The translations under genes were made by a program, and so were the position numbers. Source: Telopea speciosissima (taxonomy: Eukaryota > Streptophyta > Magnoliopsida > Proteales > Proteaceae). From it: DNA of 64,000 nucleotides. The notes beneath the pieces were generated by a model. That model did no database searches. It was not told where the DNA came from and saw only the letters and a list, made by a program, of their open reading frames with translations. The stretch is from assembly GCF_018873765.1 (NCBI RefSeq), contig NC_057925.1, positions 36,548,646-36,612,645 on the forward strand, in the 5' to 3' direction. Every line of letters begins with the position of its first letter. Within the stretch, counting starts at the first letter, position 1. Below are positions 34,501 through 46,654 of the stretch, in pieces.

Positions 34501-34670
34501 CTTGTGGGCAGGCACAAGGGCTAGGCCCTGGCCAGGCATGGCCTAGGCCTTGGCTAGGTCCTAGCTGGGCCAGGTCACCTTGGGTTGACACAAAAAAGTT
34601 TTATTTTTTGTTAAGGGTCCTGGGTTAAAATATCAATATCTTTCAATCCGTGTGGCTGATCTGTGAAGGT
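31588..34670. other. Intergenic with repeat debris
   Basis: About 31880-32170 resembles an LTR segment (tatataatgttatt, then gaaccacgtaaatctctgg). On the minus strand at about 33390-32890 short open stretches (TKPLLARSQSLSNDAFRYG; GVVVPDVGGTEFIIDSKAL after a CAG) look exon-like but were not identified. About 34228-34570 is a G-rich run of ggcatagg and aggcatggc variants. No intact gene was found. Confidence 0.35.
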
Positions 34671-34722
34671 GAATCGTGAGGGAATCACATCCAATATGTG
34701 CGTGAGAGAATCATGTCCAATA
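34671..34722 (-). mobile_element. Copia A 3' LTR fragment
   Basis: About 52 bp match 46803-46854 (tccaatatgtgcgtgagaga shared). It is preceded on the minus strand by the polypurine tract tgagggggaa (34723-34732). The remainder of the LTR is missing below about 34670. Confidence 0.75.
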
Positions 34723-34729
34723 TTCCCCC

Positions 34730-36690
34730 TCAAGTTGGAGAGTGAATGTCAAGAACTCCCAACTTGCCCTTGAGTGAGAGACATAAATCCTTGCCAAGTG
34801 ACTTAGTGAAAATATCAGCAATTTGAGCAGCACTAGGGGTATATATGGTGCGGATGAGGCCGGAGCACAACTTGTCGTGAACGACGTGACAATCAATTTC
34901 AACGTGCTTAGTACGGTCATGGAATATGGGGTTAACGATAATATACATAGCCACCTGATTGTCATAGAAGAGAGGTATTGGTTGAGCAATGTACACCCTG
35001 AGATCAAGAAGTAGAGAAGTCAACTAGACCAACTCACAAGTAGCTATTGCCATGGATTGATAATTAGCCTTAGCTGAAGACTGGGAAACAGTATGTTGTT
35101 TCTTCATTTTCCAAGAGATAGGGCTAGAGTCGAGGAAGACGCAATAACTGGTAGTAGATCGGCGAGTCATAGGGCAACTGGCCCAATCGGAATAATAGAA
35201 AGCACGAAGAGATAAGGTGCTAGTGGATGGAAGTAAAATCCCTTGGTCGGGCGAGCTATGGAGGTACTGTAGCAAATGTGAATCTAAATCCATATGTGGT
35301 TTGGCATAAATTGACTCCAAAATATTGACGGTGTACACTATATTCGGATGAGTGATAGTATGATAAACCAAACTTCCAATTAAGGGGATAGGAAGCATGA
35401 TCAGAGAGAATGTCACCATCGGAATCATTGAGCTTGAGATTCTGTTCCATTGGAAAGTCAGTAGGGCGAGCACCTGTGAGGCCGGCATCAGATAAGATAT
35501 CCAAAGCATATTTTCACTGATTAAGGAAAATACCCATCTAGGAGCAAGCAATTTCAAAGCCAAGGAAATATTTCATGGATCCAAGATCTTTAATGCGAAA
35601 TCGTTGATGAAGAGAAGTTTTCAAGGCAGAGATAGCCACTAAATCAAAACCAGCTATAAGGATATCGTTGACATATACCAAGGCAAATATGGCAGAAGCA
35701 TCATTGGCGTGATAAAAAAGGGAATAATCAACCGTGGATTGAGTGAAACCGAGGTCTACCAAAGCAGTGGAAAATTAGCAAACAAATTGCGGGAAGCCTG
35801 CTTTAAGCCATAGAGTGACTTATGTAGATGAAAAACAACATTCTCCCCCTTACCACCATAATCAGGAGGGAGAGACAAATAGACCTCCTCGTCAAGATCG
35901 CCATGTAAGAAAGCGTTATTGACGTCAAGTTGGTGAAGAGACCAATTCTTGATGGATGCAAGAGCAAGAAAAATGTGCACGATAACAGGTTTGGCGACAA
36001 GGGCATAAGTCTCATGAAAGTCGATGCTCTCAGTCTGCGTGTACCCCTTGGCAACCAAACACGCCTTATAGTGCTTAATAGAACCATCGGAATGCCGTTG
36101 ATTTTTTAGACACATTTACAGTCGATGGGTTTCTTGTGAGCTGGAAAAGGAACAATGGACCAAGTGTTATTTTCTTAAAGAGTTGCAATTTCAGCATGCA
36201 TGGCATCCTTCCAATCAGGGGATAACATAGCCTTGGCAAAACTATAGGGTTCTTTAGAAGAAGAAAGAGACCTGATAAACTTAAGATGAGAAGGTGAGAT
36301 CTTATTATAAGATAAAGTGGAAGCAACAGGAATAGCGTACCTATTTCAGAAGAAGATGATGGGGAATAGGTAGCTGAGCAAACATAATCCTGCAAATGTG
36401 AAGGAGGATGATGGGAACGAGTGGAACGACAGGGTAATGGAGTGGAGGGAAGAGGGTCAGAAGGAGACAGAGATGGAGCTGGTTGGGGTAGCGATTGCTG
36501 GGATGGTGAGGGCAAAGGCGGTGGTGGGGATGGGTTAGGTGGTGGCATAGATGGAGTGTTGGGTGCACCAATGTCGGAGTCAATATCCAGAATGGGAAGA
36601 GGAAGGACAGGGATGTGGGAAGATGGTGTAACCGTGGTCTGAAATAGAAACACATGTTAAAAAAAAAACAACATCATGACTAGTGTAAAT
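34730..36690 (-). pseudogene. Copia A reverse transcriptase and RNase H
   Basis: From about 36690 downward: a Pro/Ser-rich linker after integrase, then RVT_2 with ACLVAKGYTQTESIDFHETY, LHQLDVNNAFLHGDLDEEVY and HKSLYGLKQAS. The catalytic box reads YVNDILI, with Asn for the first Asp (codon near 35668). RNase H reads MTRRSTTSYCVFLDSSPISW, FYDNQVAMYI and ADIFTKSLG. It stops near 34730 at the purine tract. Confidence 0.88.
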
Positions 36691-36813
36691 GTTACGAGAT
36701 GAAAGATCCAATATTTTATAACCTTTCTACGCAAAGGGATACCCAATAAAAATGCCAGGCAAAGCACGTTGGTCAAACTTAAGTTTAATGGTAGAATGAT
36801 TGTGTCTATAACA

Positions 36814-37032
36814 TTTTAGGGTTTAGGGTTTTAAGCAAAAGGTTGCTTAAAGCAATAAACCCTGCATATCAAGTTTGGAATAAGTAGATTACTGCTTTCA
36901 GTTAGTATTTATAGGAAAGACTAGGGTTTTAGGTTAGATGGGTTCTATCCAGTGGGGCCCACCATAGCCTGATTCCTTATTCAAGTAGACTTATTTTAGA
37001 ACATATATTAGGGTTATAGAATATACCCAACA
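36814..37032 (-). mobile_element. Copia B 3' LTR
   Basis: On the minus strand starts tgttgggtatattctataac. It contains ctataaatact near 36910 as a TATA-like box. Related to the solo LTR at 61961-62177. Confidence 0.88.
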
Positions 37033-37859
37033 ATCTCCTCTTATGTTCTACATATAGTTAGCACCAAGAATAGATAAACATTATTCAAACGAAATATTGA
37101 ATCAAATAAACAGAATGTTTGAAACTTTAACGGATCATAAAGTAAACTTCAAGAAATAAAACCTTTGAGTTTTAGATCGAATCTAAACCCAAACAACAAG
37201 AAGTTCCACATGCAAGTGAAAAAAAAATAAAAGATCCTTGCAATCCTTAATAACTTTACTCATTAAGTAAGTCATCATCATCGAGATCCAGATTTAAACG
37301 TTCTCCTCCATCTTTGTCATCCTCAGTAATTTATCAAATATGAATTTTATTACAAAAATGAATTCAATCATTTGCATAAAGATATAAAAGTATCTAGTTC
37401 AATAAGAAGAACTTAGTACAATTCATATAATGGCTAAAAATGAATCAAAATTCAACAATAAGCATTACCGTCAAGTTTCTATATAAGAACAAGACCCTAT
37501 ATAGTCTCTTTCATAAGGACCATATCATGTTTTCTTTTGAAATATTATAATCGTCATATCAATCACAGAAGTTGTATCATCAAGTTTGGAATGACACATC
37601 ATACTATGAAGAACTGGAAGACAAGCATAATATCAATGAAACATATCAGAACAATTTTCATATTTCTTTGTGGAATAACAAAGTAAGGAAACAAACATAC
37701 ATAAATTTGCTACACCATCAGATTTGGAATGGTTTCACTGACCTCCATATTTAGTAATCTTACCAAATTATCTGAAATATGTAAATTGCCACAAATGCTT
37801 ATTATGGCTAGATGAGATTCGAATAATTCAAAATAACATAGGATTAGATTAAGACCTGC
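37033..37859 (-). other. Copia B 3' untranslated region
   Basis: AT-rich sequence between the RNase H stop and the polypurine tract. No coding sequence was recognised. Confidence 0.6.
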
Positions 37860-38931
37860 CTAAAAGATCTTTAATCCCATTTCCCCCACAGTTTTAAATG
37901 TTCGATCTTTGTTTAGTCCCTTTGTAAGGGCATCTGCCATATTATCTTTCGACCGCACATCGATCAAAGTGATGATTCCGTATTCTGTTGGATAATTCAA
38001 CATGGTCTGTTTCAGCCTGATATGCCTCATCTTTCCATTAAAGAGTGAGTTGTTTACTATCATTTTTGTAGCTTGACTATCACAGAATATAGATAGAGAG
38101 GTTAAGTTCAAACTTCTCAATGGAATATCCATAATCAGATCTTTGATCCACTCTGCTTCATCTTTTGCAGAAGCTAGAGCAACAAGTTTCGATTCCATAG
38201 ATGACAGAGTAATATAGGTCTGTCTTTTGGATTTCCATGTAACAACAGCTCCACCCAGTGTAAAGACATCCACTGGTAGATTTACTGTCTCCCAAATCTG
38301 AGCACCATAATGTATCAGAATATCCTTTCAAAATTGGAGGATGCCCAATATAGTGTAAGGCATACCTTAGAGTACCCTTAAGGTATCTCATAAGCCTCGT
38401 TAGAGCATCCCAGTGCTCTTTGCCAGGATTACTAGTAAATCTACTCAACATGCTTACCGTAAAGGCTATATCTAGTCTAGTACAACTCATTGCATACATG
38501 AAACTATCGATCACTTTAGAATAATCCAACTGATTCACAGTTTCACCTATATTAGGTTTCAGCCGTTAGTTATAGTCATAAGGTGTCTCAATCGGTTTGC
38601 AATCACTGTATCCTCATTTAGAAAGCAGTTTCTCAATGTAATAAATTTGGCTAAGAGTGATCGCTTACCTATCAAAACTTACTTTCATACCAAGAATGAT
38701 GTCTACTACACCAAGATCTTTCATGTTGAATTCTTTGGACAAGGTTGTTTTAATGTCACTCATTACAGAATGATCAGAACCAAGAATCAACATGTCGTCT
38801 ATATACAAGCAAATAATCATAACCTTATTTGACACAAACCGAAAGTAAAGGCATTTATCCGAGTTACTGGTATGAAAACCAAAGCCCTTTACTATTCTGT
38901 CAAACTTTTCATGCCACAATTTATGTGCTTG
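37860..38931 (-). pseudogene. Copia B reverse transcriptase (3' part) and RNase H
   Basis: Minus strand from 38931: KLWHEKFDRIVKGFGFHTS, an intact IICLYIDDMLILG catalytic box and LSKEFNMKDLG. A frame change and stops follow, then YSKVIDSFMYAMSCTRLDIA and MRYLKGTLRYALHY. RNase H reads VTWKSKRQTYITLSSMESKL, FCDSQATKMIVNNSLFN and DNMADALTKGL. The N-terminal part of RT lies beyond the solo LTR at 41694-42277. Confidence 0.9.
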
Positions 38932-41688
38932 TGTTACACCAGCACCCCAAATATCTCCTTATCCCCCGGGGCAATTTAGACCTTACCAAATGGGTAATCC
39001 CTTTTGGCTATGGTCAACACTAATGACTTTGAACTGGAAATATCATAGAAAGATTCCCCTTGAAGACTTGGAACTGTGGGCTAAAGCCCCACAACTTTTC
39101 TTGAAGTTTGGGCCATAACAGTAGCACCGGAGTCACGAACGGACTCACTCTTACTGAATTTGCTCGAGGATCCATCCGTGCTGTCGTCAGCCTTTCTGGG
39201 TTATTTTACTATGGGACCCATACCCCCGTGTCCCGGACACCCTAATTGAACCTTTGGACTATATGGACCCCTGCCCCCACCATTTTTTGGTTGAGTTGAC
39301 CATGAAGTGGGGCCCACAAGGCTTAACTTGGGTGAATAATGAGTTTTATACACCCTGGCCTCGACCAAACAGACCTTAGTTGACAATTTAGTCCTATGAA
39401 CTTAGGGTGCACCCCAACCATGACCTACTGGACCTAATGGGTCTGGCTAAAGCCAAACAAGCCCTAAGACCTAAACCAAAACCCATTTAAAGACCTAGTA
39501 TCACTAAGTCATTGGGGGTACCTAAATCAAACACACCCTAAGGCCCATCTAACCCCTTAAAGGATAACCTAAATCCGTCTCTCATTCACTTATCTCTCCC
39601 CCTCCCCATAAACCGTGGAGGAGAAGAGATAAGAGAAAAGAGAAGGAGGAAGAGGAAGGAAGAGGAAGGAGAAGTAGAAGAGGAATAGGAGGGGAAGGGA
39701 AGAAGGTGGAAGCCATGTAAAAATGGCTGGCACCTCCACACCTCCTGCCAAGCTGGCCGGACCCAAGGGAGAAGAGAAAGAGGAGGAGAAGAGATGGAGA
39801 GAGTGGCTGGAAGAAGGAAGTTCACCAAGGTAAGCTCCCTCAACCTAGCTCTCCCTCATTCCCTTTTTATTTTGTTGGTTTCTTAAGCTAGGGCTAACCT
39901 AGGGTTCCATTTGGGACTCAAGGTGAAGCTCGGCCCTAGTTGGGAGCTCTAATGGATGTTGACCTAGGCCTCTAAGTGCTGTAATTGTAGCCATGGCCAA
40001 TGAACCCTTGGTTTGAACCTTAAATCCCAACCCTTGGACCAATGGAGACCAAACCCTTATAGGATCTTGGATCCTTGAGGTGAGCCTAGGACCTAGTGAC
40101 CCTAGGAAGGCTTAGACACCTCTCCCTTGTTCCTGAGGTGCTAAGGAGCTCCAAGCTTCAAGCTGGAGCTGAAGCCCTCTGCAATCTCGGAAGAGACTGT
40201 CAGTGGACGAACGACTGGATCCATCTATCGTGGTACCGCCCGTCAGTCTGCCCAGTATAAATCATGTGTGTTGGCCTGAGCGGACAAAGGCACGGATTCA
40301 CTCTGTATGCCTACGTCTAAAGCCAGTTGCTCTCAGGTCTGCCTCAGGAATTGAACGAATGCAGGGGCAGACCCAAGAAGCACATCCACCCGTGGATCCA
40401 CTCCCTTTTATGATTGCCTCAGGTGTCGAATGGATCAACGATCGGATCCAACTGAGATGTTCCGTTCGTGGGTCCGCTCACTCTGTTTTCACCTTTTGGC
40501 CTGAACAGAGTCAGGGACGGATTCACCTCTACTGAGACCACCCGTGAGTCCGCTCGTGTTGTCTTGATTGAAACTTGATTTTAACCTTGAGGGCCTAGCA
40601 TGGGACCCTTCTATACATGATTTAATGATTGTTTTTGTATTCCTAGGCTATCCAACCCGATGGAGAGCTGGAAGCCCAGGTGAGATTCATGTCAACCACA
40701 CACGGAGACGTCCGTGTTAGGTGAGTGGGTTCTGGGTGATTTATTGGGTTTGATTATTATATAATTGGTAATCTTAAGCATGCTAGTATATATTTATAAG
40801 CATTGTGCGCATTGCATTATTATCCAAATGTGAATTGTTATGAATGTGATGGCATTCTCACCATTGTATCGGGCTACGGTGCCGGATGTGCTGGTATCGG
40901 AACCCTAATTTATTTAAATTATGAAAACTATTGTATGTTATCCTGATCTGTATATGCCGTGCCATGCTGGTACCCAGGTACTAAATGGAATGGGACGTTG
41001 ATGCACCCGGAATATCTCTCGGGATGATAGGACTTGCATACAGTATATCTGCGACTAGAATGCTTGTTCCCTTATGCTACGATAAAATTGTGTGTTAGGT
41101 GAAAAATGAATCTAACATTAGCATGCATCATTCTGATTGATATTGATTGTATGGTGTATGTGCACTCCCCTTTGCTCCCTCACTAACTAGTGTAGCTAAC
41201 CCCGTTGTACAACCACTTTTTAGTTTATATGCAGATAGCCTCTTGACGAGTACCATTGGATGTGAATCAAGTGGAATTGATGACCGTGACTTGGATGTAG
41301 ATATACACCCAAGATTGGTACCCTTGTGGCGATTATTTATTATTTAATTTTCTATCTTCATCTCCACATGTATGTATAAACTGTGTGTTTATTTATAGGG
41401 AGAGTAATGAATAGTTACTTATGTTAGAATTGTAATATGTATTATCATTAGAGAATCGATGCTCTATAATTTCACATGATTTGATTTAATTTTGCTTTCG
41501 CTAACTCTGTATCTGGAACGATTTATTTTCTTTTATACGTTCATTTCTGCTATCAATATGTGATGACAGTGTGGACTGTGGCTCGGGGCATTATATCCAC
41601 GATCTTGGTAGGTATTGGGATGATGTGTGATTGTCCCAGTCATACTCCTCTGTGATAAAATATCTTACATTGGGATAGGGGCGTGACA
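38932..41688 (+). mobile_element. 2.76-kb solo LTR
   Basis: Begins tgttacaccagcacccc and ends ggggcgtgaca, flanked by perfect 5-bp duplications gcttg (38927-38931 and 41689-41693). Removing it and one flank rejoins the Copia B reverse transcriptase reading frame exactly at GLKQA/HKLWHEKFD. There are no internal coding domains and no second LTR copy, so it is best read as a solo LTR of a long-LTR family. A stretch at about 40195-40560 shows diverged repeats around ggatcca and cgtgggtccgct. Confidence 0.85.
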
Positions 41689-41693
41689 GCTTG

Positions 41694-42277
41694 TTTAAGA
41701 CCATATAGAGATTTGTTCAACTTACAAACTCACTTTTCAAAATCTTCCATGACAAACCCTTCAGGTTGGTTCATGTAGATTTCTTCTATTAGGTCTTTAT
41801 TAAGGAGAAGACCATTTTCACATCCATTTGATGCATACCATAATGCTCAATAGATACCAAAGCAAGAAGAATACTTATTGTAGCCAAGTGATAGACCAGT
41901 GAGTAGTTATCAAAATAGTCTATCCCATAAACTTGAATATAGCCTTTAGCTAATAAACATGTTTTATACCTGGGTATGAATCCGTCAGGATTAAGTTTCT
42001 TCTTCAAAACCCATTTATAGGTTATTGTTTTAGCCCCTTTAGGCAAATCAGCGAGCTGGCAGGTCTTATTATGCATTAAAGAGCTAATTTCTTCATCAAT
42101 GGTTTCTTTCCATAATAGTGAGTCCCTAGATCTCATCGCTTCTTTAAAGTTGGATGGATCAGTCTCTAAATGGTAAGTTACAAAAGCCTCACCAAAATTC
42201 TTGGGGTACTCGATCCCTAGTAGAAATACGTCTAGACTCTGATTCAAGAAGCATTGTGGGATAAGTGTCAGAAACAT
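41694..42277 (-). pseudogene. Copia B reverse transcriptase, N-terminal part
   Basis: Minus strand: WKETIDEEISSLMHNKTCQL, KGAKTITYKWVLKKKLNPDG and LLAKGYIQVYGIDYFDNYSL, then MNQPEGFVMEDFEK, a stop and KLNKSLYGLKQA, where the solo LTR cuts in. Confidence 0.88.
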
Positions 42278-42359
42278 TTGGTTCAGATTCTAAAGGTGAT
42301 TCTGTAACTATTCCTGTTAGACCTGGTAAGGTCATGCCTTTGTCTTTGAGAAATTTAAC

Positions 42360-43180
42360 CTAAAAAAACACAACATTCCTAGATTCTATCACCACATTGG
42401 TTGAGAGATCCAAAAATTGGTTTGCAACACTGTCTTCTGCACATCCTAGATACACACAAGTGTTGATTCTAGTTCCCACCTTAGGTCTCCTAGGGTCTTG
42501 TATCCTTACATAAGCTATACAACCCCAAGTTTTAAGAGTGTCAAATCTACAGGGATGGTTATGCCAAATTTCATAAGGAGTAGAAGTCAACTTAGAGTGT
42601 GGTAACCTATTTAAAATGTGATTGACAGTCAACACTGCTTCTCCCCAATAACAAGCAGGCATGCAAGCTGTTAATAATATAGAGTTTAATATTTTTGTCA
42701 ACGTCCTGTTCTTACGTTCAGTTATGCCATTTGATTGAGGCGAGTAAGGAGCAGTAGTTTCAAGTAGTATGTCCTAAAAGGCATAAAATTCTTTGAACTC
42801 TGACAATTTATATTCTCCTCCTTTATCACTTTTAAGTCTTTTAATTTTTAAGTTCAACTAATTTTTATTCGGTTCTTGAAAATCTTAAAATTTTCAAAAG
42901 CTTCATCTTTCAATTTTAACAGATAAATATGACAATACCTAGAAAAATCGTCTATAAAAGTGATTAAATACTTCCGACCACCTCTAGTAGTGAAACTTTT
43001 AAAATCACAAAGATCAGGATGTATTAATTCAAGAAGTTGTGTACTCTTAGAAATCGAACGAAAAGGTTTTCTAGTAATTTGGATTGAGTAACACACTTCA
43101 CATCTGTCAAATTTAATCGAAATATTTAATGGCAAATTATGAGTTTTAGCTAGCTTGAGCAATTTCCTATAATTCACATG
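42360..43180 (-). pseudogene. Copia B integrase
   Basis: Minus strand: CEVCYSIQITRKPF, IHPDLCDFKSFTTRGGRKYL and FIDDFSRYCHIYLLK form the integrase start. After a frame break near 42850, ACYWGEAVLTVNHILNRLP, TPYEIWHNHPCRFDTLKTWG and CVYLGCAEDS give the C-terminal part. Confidence 0.88.
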
Positions 43181-43240
43181 TACTAATCTGCAATGTCATA
43201 TTTTAGGATCAAGCAAATTTGAACTAACTTGATTAATTGC

Positions 43241-44468
43241 TTAATTTGCTAAACTTAACCTATACATGCCATTGACTAAATAAGCACAACCAAAATAATG
43301 AGAGTTAACAGACAAAATTACTCTACCACCATGAAAATACACACACACGCCAAAATCACATAATAGGTTAAGTGAAATTACACTATTTTCAAAATCAGAA
43401 ACTACTTTAACATCTTTTAAAATTAAAGTCTTACCTGAAGACATGACCAGATTTGCAGTTCCTTTTTGAATTACCTCCACTGATGTTCCATTGGTAACTG
43501 TAACCGTCTAACCGTCTCTACTACTTTGGCTTTCTCAATTAGCAAGTTCCTGTTGTTGCACACATGACAAGTTATTCTAAAATCCAACCACCAATCTGAA
43601 AAAGATCTAGTCTCACTCTTTCCAACCATGGCAATAAAATTGGTAGGCTTAGTCTTATCCACCATCATGTGGACTTCTTTTTTTGGTGTGTCAGAATCCC
43701 TCTTTTTAGAGTGTCTACACTCGGATGTATAGTGACCTCATTTACCACAGTTGTGACACTTGTCTTTCTTTTTTAAAGTAGTCTTTTTGGTCTCCAATTG
43801 CTTTGGTTTAATTTTACGTGGTTTGGATTTCTTAGAAAATTTCTTGGGATGTGTAACCATGTTAGCAGCTGACTGTTGTTGTTTAACTATCTCCAAGTCA
43901 TTTCTAGTCCTGTTCTTCTTTTCGAATGAATCGCTTGAGATTATCCAGTCTCACTTGCACTTTCTTTTTGTACATCTTAGTTTTAAAAGAATGTCAAGTC
44001 GAAGGTAATTTAAAAATAATAGCACCAACTAGGAATGCATCACAAACAGGTATTTTTTTCTAGGTTTAATTTAGACCGTAAATTCTCAAGATCAGTTACT
44101 TGAGGGATGATTGCCTTGTCTTCCTGAAATTTAAAGTCCATAAACTTATCCACTAGGTGAGTTTTGGATAGTTCCTCCTTAAATTGAGCATCTAAATTAT
44201 CTCAGGTCTCTTTTACAGTTTCAAATTTACTGTAGGTCTCTACAAGTTTATCTGACAAGTAATTCAAAAAATAATCTTTACAAAAGTCTTCATCACTAAC
44301 TCATTGAGATTCCTCAATATCAATATAGTCATTGAAAATATTCATTACGGTATAGAATATATTCAGATATTTTAAATCAAACTGAGTCTTCCGTTTTCAT
44401 GCGTTGAACTCAAAGTCACTAAAGATTTTCAATTTGATCATCTCAATCGGATCAACATATTTCTCCAT
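43241..44468 (-). pseudogene. Copia B gag, zinc knuckle and protease region
   Basis: Minus strand ATG at 44468 opens MEKYVDPIEMIKLKIFSDFE, with several stops through the gag body. A CCHC knuckle (CHNCGK, stop, GHYTSEC) lies at about 43755-43715. The protease region at 43668-43471 reads WWLDFRITCHVCNNRNLL, where the D-S-G motif has become D-F-R. It continues to a gag pre-integrase segment ending YLVNGMYRLSL. Confidence 0.82.
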
Positions 44469-45218
44469 CTCAACGATTATTATATATGTTTTTTTATTTT
44501 AAAAGAATTTAAAATAAAATAATCGCACCTAATAAAAAGAGAGACGAACGATACAATGGATCTAACACAGTGAACGAAAACTCGCAAGGTGTTCGACGCT
44601 GGCGCTAGTCGTTAATCGCTAGTGGTGATCGAATCAGATTAGCTCACCTTTTAGAAACAGGGAAAAACTTTGAAAAAGAGCTTCTGACGAGATTTTGTTT
44701 GCTTCCCTCTTGTCATCTTTTTCGTTTTTGTGTTTTTTTTGTTAAATTTTTAGTGAAACAAACAAACGAATCTGGTGATAAAGCTCCTTTCAATTCAAAG
44801 CATTTAATGCTTTTAATGTATTCTCTTTTTTTTTTTTTTTTAATCAAAAGCAATCAAGCATATCAATGTTTTAACAAAAATAAAGTTCTCTCTTATCAAA
44901 TGAAAAAAAAAAAAAAAATAAAATTTCTGACAAAACCTGCAGATCCTATTACATGCAAGACATAGAAAACGTGAAACCAAAATTTGATCGCACAATAAGG
45001 CAAAAACGTGATTCCGAATCAGCAAGTAAGTAACGTACGATCAGGCCAGAACCGTGATTTTCCCTTTTGTCATCTTCTTTATGTTTTAAACAGTCAAGGA
45101 GAAGGTTTGAACGGTGACTCCGAGACCAAAATCGATCAACACGCACAAGTTAGAACAGTGAATTGAAAGGTAGCACATGATCAAGGAGAGAGAAAAAAAT
45201 TTTCTATTGCTTTAAGAT
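44469..45218 (-). other. Copia B 5' leader
   Basis: Non-coding, between the 5' LTR and the gag ATG. A recognisable initiator-Met primer-binding site was not found next to the LTR, unlike in Copia A. Confidence 0.6.
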
Positions 45219-45438
45219 TGTTAGGGTCTTAGGATTTTAAACATCAGGTTAATTGAAGCAATACACTCTGTATATCAAGTTTGGAATAAACAGGTTGTTG
45301 CGTTCAGCTAGTATTTATAGGAAAGACTAGGGTTTTAGGTTAGATGAGTTCTATCTAGTGGGGTTCATCATAACCTGATTCTTTATTCAAATAGACTTAT
45401 ATTAGAATATATATCAGAGTTATAGAATATACCCAACA
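45219..45438 (-). mobile_element. Copia B 5' LTR
   Basis: On the minus strand starts tgttgggtatattctataac and ends gaccctaaca. Flanked on the outer side by taata. Confidence 0.88.
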
Positions 45439-45443
45439 TAATA

Positions 45444-46400
45444 GACGTAACTAAAAGTGCGAAGATGATCGTATGTAGGAGCCTTATTAAAAAGAAGCTC
45501 AAATAGTGTTTTACCATGTAGTAATTTAGTTGGTATTCTATTAATAAGGTCAATGGCAGTGATGACACAATCAACTCAAAATTCTTGAGGGAGCTTGGCT
45601 TGAAACAAGAGAGCACGAGCAACATTTAATAGATGTTGATGTTTGCGTTCGACGACACCATTTTGTTGGGGTGTGTCAATACAACTATGCTAGTGAATAA
45701 CTCCATGATCACAAAAAAAATTAGTGGCGAGGGTGTTAAAAAATTCACGACCATTATCTGAATGAAGACATTTAATTTGAACATTGAATTAGATTTTAAC
45801 CATTGCAAAAAAGGCATGCAAGTGAGACCAAATGTCAGATTTAGAATTCATAAGAAAAACCCAAGTGCAACGAGAAAAATCATCAACAATGATAAAAAAA
45901 TATTTAGCACTACAAATGGAGGGAATAAAAAAAGGTCCCCAAACGTTGCACTATATTAAATCAAAACAAGAGGTAGTAGAAATGGAGCTATTAGGAAATG
46001 GTACATGGCATTGTTCTGCCAATGGGCAAACAGTGCAAACACATTTATTGGAAACAGAAATGCTAGAATTCAAACGAGATAAATAACTAGTAATGGTAGG
46101 AAATTGATGACCCAGACGCCAATGTCAGACATCAAAAGTGGGAGGGTGAGTGGAGGCAGCAACAACAACCGAAGGAACCAACTCCAAGTAGTACAGGCTG
46201 CCATGCTCGTGGAGGCAGCAACAACAACCGAAGGAACCAACTCCAAGTAGTACAGGCTGCCATGCTCTTTATCCAACCCAATCATCCTCTTCGTGCGTAG
46301 GTCCTGAAAGACACAGTGATGAGGGAAAAAAAAGTGGCTAAGCAATTAAGAGCCTGGGTAATTTTGCTAACAAATAATAAATTACAATGAAAAGAAGGGA
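45444..46400 (-). pseudogene. Copia A integrase (first part)
   Basis: Minus strand fragments: LRTKRMIGLDKEHGSLYYLE (gag pre-integrase), FFIIVDDFSRCTWVFLMNSK, HSDNGREFFNTLA and [20 protein letters not shown]. It ends INRIPTKLLHGKTLFELLFN and TYDHLRTFSYV at the Copia B insertion. Stops and a 59-bp internal duplication break the frame. It resumes on the other side of Copia B at about 36808 (LPGIFIGYPFA). Confidence 0.85.
46150..46267. repeat. 59-bp tandem duplication inside Copia A
   Basis: Two identical 59-bp units (46150-46208 and 46209-46267) starting gtggaggcagcaacaac. Fifty-nine is not a multiple of three, so it shifts the integrase frame. Identity suggests it arose recently relative to the rest of the element. 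Confidence 0.95.
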
Positions 46401-46642
46401 CACATAGAACATCGGTTAAAGAAAGAGAAGGGGGTGAGGGTGCAAGTACCTGTATGGGAAACGGTAGTGGTATGACCATGTAAAGTAATAGGAGAAACTA
46501 GAATTATCTGCAACGTTTGCGAAAATAAATTAAGATGTGAAGCCATATGGAAATTTGCACCAGAGTCAATAACCCAAGAAAAATTAGAATTATCTGCAAC
46601 GTTTGCCAAAGGAGTTAGATTACCCGATGGAATTAATGCCAA
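46382..46642 (-). pseudogene. Copia A protease
   Basis: NSNFSWVIDSGANFHMASHL contains the D-S-G catalytic triad and the Copia-type HMAS continuation. The frame opens only about 20 bp after the primer-binding site, so gag is missing. Confidence 0.85.
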
Positions 46643-46654
46643 TATGATCGACCT

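Larger units (their letters stand above)
36814..45438 (-). mobile_element. Copia retrotransposon B, inserted in Copia A
   Basis: 5' LTR 45219-45438 and 3' LTR 36814-37032 (220 and 219 bp, roughly four in five bases identical). A polypurine tract (aagaggagat on minus) lies directly beside the 3' LTR. The 5-bp flanks are taaca (36809-36813) and taata (45439-45443), a target duplication with one mismatch. Removing the element and one flank rejoins the Copia A integrase frame. Gag, protease, integrase, RT and RNase H run in order on the minus strand. It is itself split by a solo LTR at 38932-41688. It is inactive through many stops. Confidence 0.9.

Noticed and set aside
34133..34628. Overlapping frames rich in Cys, His and Met
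   Set aside because: They come from a low-complexity ggcatgg-type stretch and show no domain.
36075..36655. Pro/Ser-rich minus-strand frame resembling a cell-wall protein
   Set aside because: It lies between integrase and reverse transcriptase of Copia A, where a Pro/Ser-rich linker is usual.
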